From Nitrospirillum amazonense (GTDB taxonomy: Bacteria > Pseudomonadota > Alphaproteobacteria > Azospirillales > Azospirillaceae), in NCBI RefSeq assembly GCF_007828045.1, contig NZ_VITN01000005.1, positions 208,510 through 272,509 on the forward strand: a stretch of 64,000 nt of DNA, read 5' to 3'. The position numbers and the translations under genes were made by a program. Under the pieces are notes generated by a model. It was not told the DNA's origin and searched no databases. It saw only the letters and a list, made by a program, of their open reading frames with translations. Positions 27,503-34,658 of the stretch are shown one piece after another (within the stretch, counting starts at the first letter, position 1; each line of letters starts with the position of its first letter).

Positions 27503-28420
27503 TTAAACCGTGCGGGCGGTGCGTTCCTCAGGGGCGGACAGCGACGGATCCCAATACCAGTAGCGGATGGCGGGGCCGCAGCGAAAGCTGACCACCTCAT
27601 GGTTGCCGTGGGCGTCCAGCGCGTGGATGACCACGCCGGCCAGAAAGCCCTCGCGCAGTTCCGCCAGGTCCGCCACCGCCAGGTCCACCGCCTCACGCAG
27701 GGATTTGCCCATTTGCAAGGCCAGGACGATGGCGCGGGCGGTACCGCAGCGCACCGTCATCTCCCCCGTATGGGTGCAGGCGGCGGCGCCAAAGCGGCTA
27801 TCGGCGTAGAAACCGGCACCGGCGATGGGCGAATCGCCCAGACGGCCGGGATACTTCCACGCCCAGCCCGAGGTGCTGGTGGCCGCGTGCAGATCGCCGC
27901 CCGCATCCCGGCCCAGGAAGACCGTGGTGTCGCGCACCCGCTCGGGATCGGTGATGGCGCGGCTGAGCGGCGCCAGCGGGATGTTGGGGAAGGCGGCGAG
28001 GTCGCCGGGCGGCAGCTCCTTCTCCAGCCGCTCCCACCACACCCGGCGCGACTCCTCCAGCAGCGTCGGTTCCACGTCGAACCCACACTCCAGGGCGAAG
28101 CGGCGGGCCCCCTCGCCGGTCAGCAGGGTGTGCGGCAGGCGGCGCATGACCTGCAGGGCCACCGCACTGGCCGGGATGACATCGCGCAGCGCCCCGACGG
28201 CACCCACCTGGCGGGTGCCGCCATCCATGACGCCGGCGTCGAATTCCATCTCGCCCAGCATGTTGGGCCATCCGCCGTAGCCGACGCTGCGCACCGTCGC
28301 CTCACGTTCCACCCGCGCGATGCCGGCCACCAGGGGGTCGGGCCCCCGCTCCCCCGCCCTCAGGCGATCGACGGTGGTCTGGAACCCGGGCCAGGCCTCG
28401 GAATTTGCGATCAAAATCAT
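27503..28420 (-). CDS. Glycosylasparaginase / isoaspartyl peptidase family (Ntn hydrolase)
   Basis: A 305-residue N-terminal-nucleophile hydrolase of family T2. Self-cleavage should occur at D164-T165 (VRDTTVFLG), making T165 the nucleophile. The downstream ATSTSGWAWKYPGRLGDSPIAGAG block closely follows the glycosylasparaginase pattern TSTNG-x-GRVGDSPIPGAG. This enzyme splits N4-(beta-N-acetylglucosaminyl)-L-asparagine into GlcNAc-amine and aspartate. No signal peptide is visible, so it should act in the cytosol, unlike the exported forms of glycan degraders. Its ATG overlaps the ATPase stop by 4 bp, placing it inside a transporter operon. An isoaspartyl dipeptide or asparagine substrate is possible. 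Confidence 0.87.
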   Translation of the reverse strand: MILIANSEAWPGFQTTVDRLRAGERGPDPLVAGIARVEREATVRSVGYGGWPNMLGEMEFDAGVMDGGTRQVGAVGALRDVIPASAVALQVMRRLPHTLLTGEGARRFALECGFDVEPTLLEESRRVWWERLEKELPPGDLAAFPNIPLAPLSRAITDPERVRDTTVFLGRDAGGDLHAATSTSGWAWKYPGRLGDSPIAGAGFYADSRFGAAACTHTGEMTVRCGTARAIVLALQMGKSLREAVDLAVADLAELREGFLAGVVIHALDAHGNHEVVSFRCGPAIRYWYWDPSLSAPEERTARTV

Positions 28421-29190
28421 GCGAGAATCTCGGAAACGGGGGCGCCGGCCACTGTGCTTGACGGCGCCATCTTGGACAGGAATTGACGGATGCGCGGATG
28501 GGCCAGGCCCCCGTCCGCGGCGAAAAACTGGTCTGTGGGCAGATCGACGATCAGGCGCCCCTGGTCCAGGAAGACGATGCGGGTGGAGATGCGCCGGGCG
28601 AACTCCACCTCATGCGTCACGAACAGCATGGTGGTTCCTTGCGTGGCGAGCCGGGCCAGGATGGCCAGCACCTCGGCCGTCATCTCCGGATCGAGCGCGC
28701 TGGTCACCTCATCCAGCAGCAGGTAGCGCGGGTTCATGGCCAGCGCCCGGCAGATGCCCACGCGCTGGCGCTGCCCGCCCGACAGCTGGCCCGGATAGGA
28801 GTCGGCCTTGCCCGCCAGCCCCACGCTGGCCAACAGGGCGCGGGCCTGCGCCTCCACCTCATTCTTGGGGCGCCTCAGCACCAGTTCCGGCGCCAGTGTG
28901 ATGTTCCGCAGCACCGTCATGTGGGGGTAGAGGTTGAACAGCTGGAACACGGTGGCCGACAGGCGGCGCGCCTGGGCCAGCTGGCGCGGATCGGCCACGT
29001 CCAGCCCATCCACGGTGACGCGGCCGCCGTCCAGCGTCTCCAGCCCGTTGATGCAGCGGATCAGCGTGCTTTTGCCCGACCCGCTGGACCCCAGGATGGT
29101 CACCACCTCCCCCGGCGCCACCGTCAGGCTGACCCCGCCCAGCACCGTGTGGGCGCCAAAGCGCTTGACCACGCCCTCCACCGCTATCAT
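28417..29190 (-). CDS. Amino-acid ABC transporter ATP-binding protein
   Basis: A 257-residue ATPase of the GlnQ/polar amino-acid uptake type. Walker A is GSSGSGKST (about residues 34-42), the Q loop VFQLFNLYPHMTV, the signature LSGGQRQRV, Walker B LLLDEVTSALDP and the switch THE. It lies 18 bp after the second permease and overlaps the glycosylasparaginase by 4 bp. It would energise import of the ligand delivered by the binding protein at 26714. Confidence 0.95.
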   Translation of the reverse strand: MIAVEGVVKRFGAHTVLGGVSLTVAPGEVVTILGSSGSGKSTLIRCINGLETLDGGRVTVDGLDVADPRQLAQARRLSATVFQLFNLYPHMTVLRNITLAPELVLRRPKNEVEAQARALLASVGLAGKADSYPGQLSGGQRQRVGICRALAMNPRYLLLDEVTSALDPEMTAEVLAILARLATQGTTMLFVTHEVEFARRISTRIVFLDQGRLIVDLPTDQFFAADGGLAHPRIRQFLSKMAPSSTVAGAPVSEILA

Positions 29191-29208
29191 CCAGCCCTCT
29201 CCCCCACC

Positions 29209-29880
29209 CTAAAGGCCCAGCGGGGCGGCATGGGCGCGCAGCCGCCGCTCCCAGCGATTGCCCAGCAGCGTCAACGTCTTGGCCGCAGCGAAATACAGCA
29301 CGCCCACCATGGCCCACACGGCGAAGGGACGCAGGGTGCGCAGGTTCAGGATGTCGCCGGCCTTGGTCAGGTCGACCACCCCGATGACGGAAACCAGGGA
29401 GGTCACCTGCAGCTGGTTGACCGCCAGGCCCACCAGCGGCGCGACCGCGAAGGTGAGCGCCTGGGGTCCCAGGATATGGCGCACCAGTTGGATCCGGCTG
29501 AGGCCGAAGGCGCGCGCGGCCTCCACCTGGTCCCGCCCCACCGCGTCCAGACCGGCAACGGCGATGAAATAGACGAAGGCCGCCGTGTTGGCCGACAGGG
29601 TCAGGCCGGCGGCGAAGACGGGCGTCAGCGGCTGGTGGATCAAGGCCGGCACACCGAAGAAGACCAGGAACAATTGCACCAGCACGGGTGAATTGCGCAG
29701 CAGTTCCAGGCCGGTATGCAGCAGGGTACCCAGCGCCGGCACACGGAAGTGGCGCACCACGGCCGCGCCCGATCCCAGGATCAACCCGATGAGGAAGGTG
29801 CCGGCGAACAGGCCCAGGCTGACGCCCAAGCCCTGGGCCAGCAAGGCGCCGTCATGCCAGGTGAAGCCGGCGTGCCGCAT
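29209..29880 (-). CDS. Amino-acid ABC transporter permease (second)
   Basis: A 223-residue inner-membrane permease of the HisM/GlnP type with about five hydrophobic segments. The EAA loop that docks the ATPase is visible as VEAARAFGLSRIQLVRHILGPQA. It starts in the TGATG overlap with the first permease, so translation is coupled. The two permeases differ and probably form a heterodimer. Confidence 0.93.
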   Translation of the reverse strand: MRHAGFTWHDGALLAQGLGVSLGLFAGTFLIGLILGSGAAVVRHFRVPALGTLLHTGLELLRNSPVLVQLFLVFFGVPALIHQPLTPVFAAGLTLSANTAAFVYFIAVAGLDAVGRDQVEAARAFGLSRIQLVRHILGPQALTFAVAPLVGLAVNQLQVTSLVSVIGVVDLTKAGDILNLRTLRPFAVWAMVGVLYFAAAKTLTLLGNRWERRLRAHAAPLGL

Positions 29881-30587
29881 CAGGCCGTCCCCTCCATCGC
29901 CCCGGGGGCCGCCCCGCGGGCCGCCCCGTTGTCCGCCATATGCCGGTTCAGGCGCCGGTGCAAGGCATCGATGCCCAGGGACACGGCGTAGGTCAGGCCG
30001 GCGTAGGCGGCCAGCAGGAAGGCGTAGACCTCGAACGGGCGATAGGTTTCCGACGCCACGCCCCGCGCCGTGCCCGTCACCTCATCCAACGTAATCATGG
30101 AGAGGATGGAGGAGCTGAGCACCAGGTTCACGAAGACGGAACCCAGGGGCCGGATGGCGGTGCGCAGGGCGATGGGCAGAACGATGCGGCGGATGATGGC
30201 GGGCCGGGACAGGCCGCCGACCTTCGCGGCCTCGACCACGCCTGGCTCGATCGCCAGGATGCCGCTGCGCACCACGTCGCTGCCATAGGCACCGCCCACC
30301 AGGCCGAGCGCCAGCACGCCGGTCCAGAAGGCGTCGATGTACACGCCCACCTCGGGCAGGCCGTAGAACAGGAAGAAGACCTGCACCACGAAAGGCACAT
30401 TGCGGAAGACATCGACATACAGCCGCGCCAGCCGCCCCGCCCAGCCGCCCCCCACAGCCAGCACCCCCAGCGCGGTGGCCAGCGCGAAGGCCGCGGCGAT
30501 GCCCAGCGCGCACACCCCCGCCGTCAGCAAGGCGCCCGCCAACAGCGTGTCCAGATGGGGTGTCAGCACCGTGAGGTCGAAGGGCAA
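29880..30587 (-). CDS. Amino-acid ABC transporter permease (first)
   Basis: A 235-residue inner-membrane permease of the polar amino-acid family. The EAA motif is VEAAKVGGLSRPAIIRRIVLPIA, and an FRNVPFVVQVFFLFYGLPE block typical of the family precedes it. The start is TTG at 30587 with AGGGA about 7 nt upstream. It is the first gene of the operon, 95 bp beyond an intrinsic terminator in the leader, so its transcription is likely to depend on readthrough. Confidence 0.92.
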   Translation of the reverse strand: MPFDLTVLTPHLDTLLAGALLTAGVCALGIAAAFALATALGVLAVGGGWAGRLARLYVDVFRNVPFVVQVFFLFYGLPEVGVYIDAFWTGVLALGLVGGAYGSDVVRSGILAIEPGVVEAAKVGGLSRPAIIRRIVLPIALRTAIRPLGSVFVNLVLSSSILSMITLDEVTGTARGVASETYRPFEVYAFLLAAYAGLTYAVSLGIDALHRRLNRHMADNGAARGAAPGAMEGTA

Positions 30588-30681
30588 GGGCGATCCCTGG
30601 TTTATGAAATCGGTTTCAGTTGTGGGGGCCTGTCACCCGCGCCGTGTCCATTATCATGGGGAATCCCTATCGCCGACACCA

Positions 30682-30720
30682 GAAAAGAAACAGGGCCGCG
30701 GGGTTGGCGCCCGGGCCCTG
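30682..30720 (-). terminator. Leader terminator upstream of ABC operon
   Basis: On the minus strand CAGGGCC (30720-30714) pairs with GGCCCTG (30697-30691) around an inner GC-rich stem, followed directly by TTTCTTTTCT (to 30682). It stands 95 bp upstream of the first permease gene, with no complete gene in front of it on this strand, so it looks like an attenuator. Confidence 0.8.
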
Positions 30721-30733
30721 TAAGGTTGATGGA

Positions 30734-30817
30734 CTACTTCCGGGAAGAAACCCGAAAGGTTGACCGAACGAACCGGGGCGGCAGATCCCCGTAGTAGTCC
30801 ATTCGACCGACCGAATG
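30734..30817 (-). promoter_or_regulatory. Structured leader RNA, candidate riboswitch-type element
   Basis: Minus-strand RNA can form: a leading hairpin CATTCG/CGAATG (30817-30812 with 30805-30800); a closing stem P1 ATGGACTACT/AGTAGTCCAT (30802-30793 with 30738-30729); and inside P1 three short hairpins: CGGGG/CCCCG (30791-30787 with 30778-30774), GGTT/AACC (30774-30771 with 30761-30758) and CGGG/CCCG (30754-30751 with 30744-30741). This gives a four-way-junction fold directly ahead of the terminator. The leading hairpin and P1 share three bases, so they compete. No known riboswitch class is recognised. A short peptide (MDYYGDLPP...) could start at 30802, but it lacks a ribosome-binding site. 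Confidence 0.6.
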
Positions 30818-30890
30818 CGTCAGGCGGGGCAGCCTTCGCGCATTGGCCTGGGGAACCTAGACCCGGTCGGTAACAAACGGATGTCACTTG

Positions 30891-30919
30891 TTGATAGGCT
30901 AAGAAACAAATCGTTGCAA
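30891..30919 (-). promoter_or_regulatory. Sigma-70-like promoter of ABC operon leader
   Basis: On the minus strand TTGCAA (30919-30914) and TATCAA (30896-30891) are separated by 17 bp, each matching four of six consensus bases. Transcription would begin near 30884 and give a leader of about 300 nt before the TTG at 30587. Confidence 0.5.
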
Positions 30920-31130
30920 TTGTGCTTTCAGTTACCTTTCAGAAACATTTCTGGCTATGCGCTGGCTTTTCCCATCGCGCCAACGCCTTCACCCGCCAAC
31001 GCCTTCATCCAAGGTCAGGCTTCCCCCGGGGGCCCGTCACCTGGCAAGCTGGCGTCGAATGCCCACATGTGGCCTTGCCCCTTTGGTTCGCCTTGGGGGA
31101 CCGTGACCTAAGCCTGGAGCTTGCGCACCC

Positions 31131-32483
31131 ATGCCCCCCCTGCCCCCCGACGCCACCGCCGCCGGCATCCTGGACGACCTGCTGACCCTGGCGCGCAGGG
31201 CCGGCGCGGATGCCGCCGACGCCCTGCTGGTGGACAGCGCCGCCATGTCCATGAGCCAGCGCCTGGGCAAGCCGGAGGAGGTGCAGCGCGCCGAATCGGG
31301 CGACCTGGGCTTGCGGGTATTCGTGGGCAAGCGCCAGGCCATCGTTTCCTCCACCGACCGAAGCCCGGCGCTGCTGAAGGAACTGGCGGAGCGGGCGGTG
31401 GCCATGGCCCGCCTGGTGCCGGAGGATGAGTTCTGCGGCCTGGCCGATCCCGATAGCCTGGCCCGCGATTGGCCGGACCTGGACCTGTGCGACCCGTCCG
31501 AACCGGTGGCCGAGGACCTGCTGGCCCAGATCGCGGAGCTGGAGGAGACGGCGCTGGCCGTACCCGGCGTCAGCAATTCCGAGGGGGCGGACGCCGGCTG
31601 GTCGCGCTCCACCGTTACGCTGGCCGCCAGCAACGGCTTTTCCGGCGGCTACAGCGTCAGCCGCCGCAGCCTGTCCGTCTCCGTCCTGGCCGGCAGCGGC
31701 ATGGGCATGGAGCGGGACTACGACTATCATTCCGCCATCTATGCCGGCGACCTGGAGTCGCCCGTCATCATCGGCCGCCGCGCCGGTGAGCGGGTGGTGG
31801 CCCGCCTGAACCCGCGCAAGGTGGCGACCCAGGCCGTGCCGGTGGTGTTCGACCCGCGCGTGGCCGGCGGCCTGGTCAGCCACCTGACGGGCGCCATCTC
31901 CGGCGCCGCCATCGCGCGGGGCACCAGCTTCCTGAAGGATAAGATGGGCCAGGCGGTGTTCGCGCCCGGCATCACCATCGTCGAGGACCCGCACATCCGC
32001 CGGGGCCTGCGCTCCAAGCCTTTTGACGCGGAGGGGCAGGCCAACACCCGCCGCAACCTGATCGACGGCGGCGTGCTGACCACCTGGCTGATGGACTGCC
32101 GGTCCGCCCGCCAGCTGGGCCTGGCCTCCACCGGCCATGCCGCGCGCGGCACCGGCGGCCCGCCCGGCCCCAGCGCCACCAACGTCTACCTGGCGCCGGG
32201 CGAGGAAACGCCGGAGCAGCTGCTGGCCGACATCCGCCAGGGCTTCTACGTCACCTCGCTGATGGGCAGCGGCGTCAACGGCATCACCGGCGACTATAGC
32301 CGGGGCGCCTCGGGCTTCTGGATCGAGGACGGCAAGATCGCCTTCCCGGTGGCTGAGGTCACCATCGCCGGCAACCTGAAGGACATGTACCTGACCCTGC
32401 GGCCGGCCAACGATCTGGAATTCCGCCACGGCGTCGACAGCCCCACCCTGCGGGTGGAAGGCATGACGGTGGCCGGCACCTGA
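31131..32483 (+). CDS. tldE: TldE/PmbA family protein
   Basis: The non-catalytic partner of TldD, 450 residues. It shares the TldD/PmbA fold but has no HExxxH; the corresponding region reads FDPRVAGGLVSHLTGAISGAAI. Other landmarks are GLRVFVGKRQAIVSSTD in the N-terminal part and EDPHIRRGLRSKPFDAEG further on. TldD and TldE form a heterodimer that degrades unstructured peptides. Here the genes are unlinked (tldD at 15033), which is common outside operons. GGAG at 31116-31119 is 11 nt from the ATG. Confidence 0.93.
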   Translation: MPPLPPDATAAGILDDLLTLARRAGADAADALLVDSAAMSMSQRLGKPEEVQRAESGDLGLRVFVGKRQAIVSSTDRSPALLKELAERAVAMARLVPEDEFCGLADPDSLARDWPDLDLCDPSEPVAEDLLAQIAELEETALAVPGVSNSEGADAGWSRSTVTLAASNGFSGGYSVSRRSLSVSVLAGSGMGMERDYDYHSAIYAGDLESPVIIGRRAGERVVARLNPRKVATQAVPVVFDPRVAGGLVSHLTGAISGAAIARGTSFLKDKMGQAVFAPGITIVEDPHIRRGLRSKPFDAEGQANTRRNLIDGGVLTTWLMDCRSARQLGLASTGHAARGTGGPPGPSATNVYLAPGEETPEQLLADIRQGFYVTSLMGSGVNGITGDYSRGASGFWIEDGKIAFPVAEVTIAGNLKDMYLTLRPANDLEFRHGVDSPTLRVEGMTVAGT

Positions 32484-32562
32484 CGCGGGCTGGCAATCTT
32501 GCGGCGCTCTCGGCTAAGTTACCGGTAACAGAAACGGAACAGCCTTGAGGGAGGCAGCCCCC

Positions 32563-33570
32563 ATGACCTTCACCCTGAACCGCCGCGGCCTGGCCCTGGC
32601 CGCCATGGCCGGCGCCGTGCTGGCGCGATCCGCGAAGGCGGACGGCACGCCCGCCACCGACCTGGTGCGCCTCTCGCGCCAGCATCGCGACCCGGACGTG
32701 CTGCTGCCGCTGTGGCCCGGCACACCGCCGGGGGGCGAGGGCGTGACCGTGAAGGACGTGGTCATCGACCATGGGTCCGCGGGCGGCCCGCCCGACCGCT
32801 CGGCGGACGGCGTGGGCACACCCACCCTGGCCTTCTTCCGCAGCGCCAGCCCAGGACCGCGCGCCACCATCCTGGTCATCCCCGGCGGCGGCTACTCCAG
32901 CGTGTGGTTCGACAAGGAAGGCTATGAGATTGCCCGCTGGCTGAACGCCACCGGCCTGCACGCCGCCGTCCTGACCTATCGCCTGCCGGCGGAAGGTTGG
33001 AAGAACGGGGCGGACGTGCCGCTGCAGGATGCGCAGCGCGCCATGCGCCTGCTGCGCGCCAAGACCAAGGCCTGGGCGGTGGATGGCGGCCGCATCGGCA
33101 TCATCGGCTTTTCCGCCGGTGGCCACCTGGCCGCCAGCCTGCTCACCCGCCATGACGCCGCCGTGTACACGCCCGTGGACGAGGCCGACAAGCTGCCGGC
33201 CGGCCCCCAGCTGGCCTGCCTGGCCTATCCCGTCATCTCGATGGACGAGTCGCTGACACATCCGGGGTCGCGTCAGCACCTGCTGGGCAATAGCCCATCG
33301 GCCGAGCAGGTAAGGGCCTATTCGCCGGATCAGATTGTGCGGACGGGCGCCTGCCCCACCTTCCTGTTCCACGCCGCCGATGACGACGCCGTGCCGGTGG
33401 GCAACAGCCTGGCCATGTTCCAGGCCCTGCGCCGCCAGAACGTGGCGACCGAGATGCACATCTTCGAATCCGGCGGCCACGGCTTCGCCATCCGCGACAC
33501 GCCGGGCCGCCCCGCCGAACCGTGGCCCGACCTGTACCGCCGGTGGCTGACGCGGCATGGGTTCGCGTGA
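32563..33570 (+). CDS. Exported alpha/beta hydrolase (esterase-like)
   Basis: A 335-residue serine hydrolase with an N-terminal export signal containing twin arginines (LNRRGLALAAMAGAVLARSAKA), so probably Tat-exported. The oxyanion-hole loop is IPGGGYSSVW, the nucleophile elbow GFSAGG, the catalytic Asp probably in ADDDAVPV, and the His in SGGHGFAIRD. The sequence resembles the acetylxylan/polysaccharide esterase-like group often annotated as XynB-like esterase or lipase. ATG 32563 has GAGGGAGG upstream. It is 79 bp after tldE but probably separate in function. Confidence 0.85.
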   Translation: MTFTLNRRGLALAAMAGAVLARSAKADGTPATDLVRLSRQHRDPDVLLPLWPGTPPGGEGVTVKDVVIDHGSAGGPPDRSADGVGTPTLAFFRSASPGPRATILVIPGGGYSSVWFDKEGYEIARWLNATGLHAAVLTYRLPAEGWKNGADVPLQDAQRAMRLLRAKTKAWAVDGGRIGIIGFSAGGHLAASLLTRHDAAVYTPVDEADKLPAGPQLACLAYPVISMDESLTHPGSRQHLLGNSPSAEQVRAYSPDQIVRTGACPTFLFHAADDDAVPVGNSLAMFQALRRQNVATEMHIFESGGHGFAIRDTPGRPAEPWPDLYRRWLTRHGFA

Positions 33571-33581
33571 GGTTTCGTTCG

Positions 33582-33666
33582 CCCTCAGGCGCCGGGCGCG
33601 GCCATCCGGCCACTTGGCTTTCCTCGGCTTCCGGTCCGCTGACGCTCCCCGGAAACCTGCGGCGGC
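33582..33666 (+). repeat. Interspersed repeat, copy 1
   Basis: About 85 bp that recur at 41986-42069 in the same orientation. The first 30 bases are identical and only about eight differences, including one indel, are found in the rest. It contains GCGGCC-ATCC-GGCCAC (imperfect hairpin) and a second stem around TTCCGG/CCGGAA. It starts 11 bp after the hydrolase stop, between convergent genes. Confidence 0.8.
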
Positions 33667-33681
33667 TGCGGTCGCAGCCTA

Positions 33682-33712
33682 CAGCGGCATGAGGATGGAC
33701 CTCATGCCGCTG
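33682..33712. terminator. Bidirectional hairpin between convergent genes
   Basis: A perfect 13-bp stem (33682-33694 with 33700-33712) and a 5-nt loop lie between the hydrolase stop and the end of the glycine-zipper gene. There is no T tract. Confidence 0.65.
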
Positions 33713-33740
33713 ATTGGTCCTGAACCAGCTTACGCCAACG

Positions 33741-34466
33741 TCAATTCACGATCTTCCACTGACCGTCCGGCTGGCGGCAGGCGGTGCCGGTGACGGTCTG
33801 CTTGCGGCCGCCCACCGTGGCCACGCTCTGGTATTCGCGGCAGTAGTTGTCAGCCGATTCCTGCCAGGTCTTGACCGGGGTCATCTGGTAGCGGGCGCCG
33901 TTGTCGGGGTTGTTCCAGACGATTTGCTGGCCATCCGGCGCCTTTTCCATGGCCTGGGCGAAGCAGCCCTCGTCACTCTGGTCCATGCTGTTGAAGGCGG
34001 CGTTGCCGGCCAGGGCGCCCAGCAGCACGCCGGCACCGGTCATGGCGGCCTTGCCGCCGCCGTGACCGAACTGCGAACCGGCCAGGCCGCCCAACAGGGC
34101 GCCCACCACCGTGCCCACGTTCAGCCCGACGGTGCCACGGTCGCAACGGCCTTCGTCGATGCCCACGTCGGCGGCGTAGAACTCACGATAATGCGGCGAC
34201 CGCCGATCGACATAGCGGGGCGGCGGGCCCCGGCGGTCGTCGCGCCAATGGTCGTCCCCGCGATGGTCATCCCGCCAGCGGTCGTCATCCCGCCGGTCGT
34301 CGCCCCGCCGGTCATCCCCGTGGTGGTCGTCATGCCAATCCCGGTCCCGATAGCGATAGCCGGACGCCTCCGCCCAGGGCGGCGGGTCGGCCCAGGCCGG
34401 CAGGGTGGCGCCCAGGGCCACGACGGCGGTCGCGGCGGCGGCGATGAGACGGGAAGAGCGCTTCAT
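33741..34466 (-). CDS. Glycine-zipper outer-membrane/surface-antigen-like protein
   Basis: A 241-residue exported protein. The signal peptide ends near residue 26 (TLPAWA-D). Residues 38-79 are low-complexity Asp/Arg/His/Trp repeats (DDRRGDDRRDDDRW type). A glycine-zipper 2TM domain follows (about 115-158, VGTVVGALLGGLAG and GAGVLLGALAGNAA), as in Rickettsia 17-kDa surface antigens. The C-terminal domain (YQMTPVKTWQESADNYCREY ending in a conserved TGTACRQPDGQWKIV) is typical of the same family. ATG 34466 has GAGGG 7 nt upstream. It probably sits in the outer membrane or periplasm; the charged repeat could bind metals or peptidoglycan. Confidence 0.85.
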   Translation of the reverse strand: MKRSSRLIAAAATAVVALGATLPAWADPPPWAEASGYRYRDRDWHDDHHGDDRRGDDRRDDDRWRDDHRGDDHWRDDRRGPPPRYVDRRSPHYREFYAADVGIDEGRCDRGTVGLNVGTVVGALLGGLAGSQFGHGGGKAAMTGAGVLLGALAGNAAFNSMDQSDEGCFAQAMEKAPDGQQIVWNNPDNGARYQMTPVKTWQESADNYCREYQSVATVGGRKQTVTGTACRQPDGQWKIVN

Positions 34467-34658
34467 GATGGCCCTCATTTCTTCCGATGCTTGGGTGACG
34501 GCAGGTCACCGATAGTGGTCGTACCAGCGACATTATGACGCCGATCGTGGCGACCATGCGGCAGCCCGCGGGGGCGCGTCATCTGTCCTTCTGGTGTAGC
34601 TGGCCGGTGTAGCTGGCTGGTGTAGCTGACCGGTATAGCCGGAAAGCCTGCCTTCCCC

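Larger units (their letters stand above)
30588..31130. other. Regulatory intergenic region, ABC operon / tldE
   Basis: 543 bp between divergent genes. On the minus strand it holds, in order of transcription, a promoter-like pair (30919-30891), a set of stems (30817-30734) and an intrinsic terminator (30720-30682). The AT-rich stretch 30880-30960 stands out from the GC-rich surroundings. For tldE I see only GGAG at 31116-31119 and no clear promoter. No credible protein gene is present. Confidence 0.7.

Noticed and set aside
28417-30587. A dedicated aspartate/glutamate transporter name for the ABC genes
   Set aside because: The substrate-binding protein sequence does not let me name a single amino acid; only the polar amino-acid family is supported.
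30729-30802. A MITE or a pair of short leader peptides (both strands read MDY...)
   Set aside because: The 10-bp inverted ends make both strands begin alike, but neither peptide has a good ribosome-binding site on the operon strand, there is no target-site duplication, and the inner stems plus the terminator fit an RNA element better.
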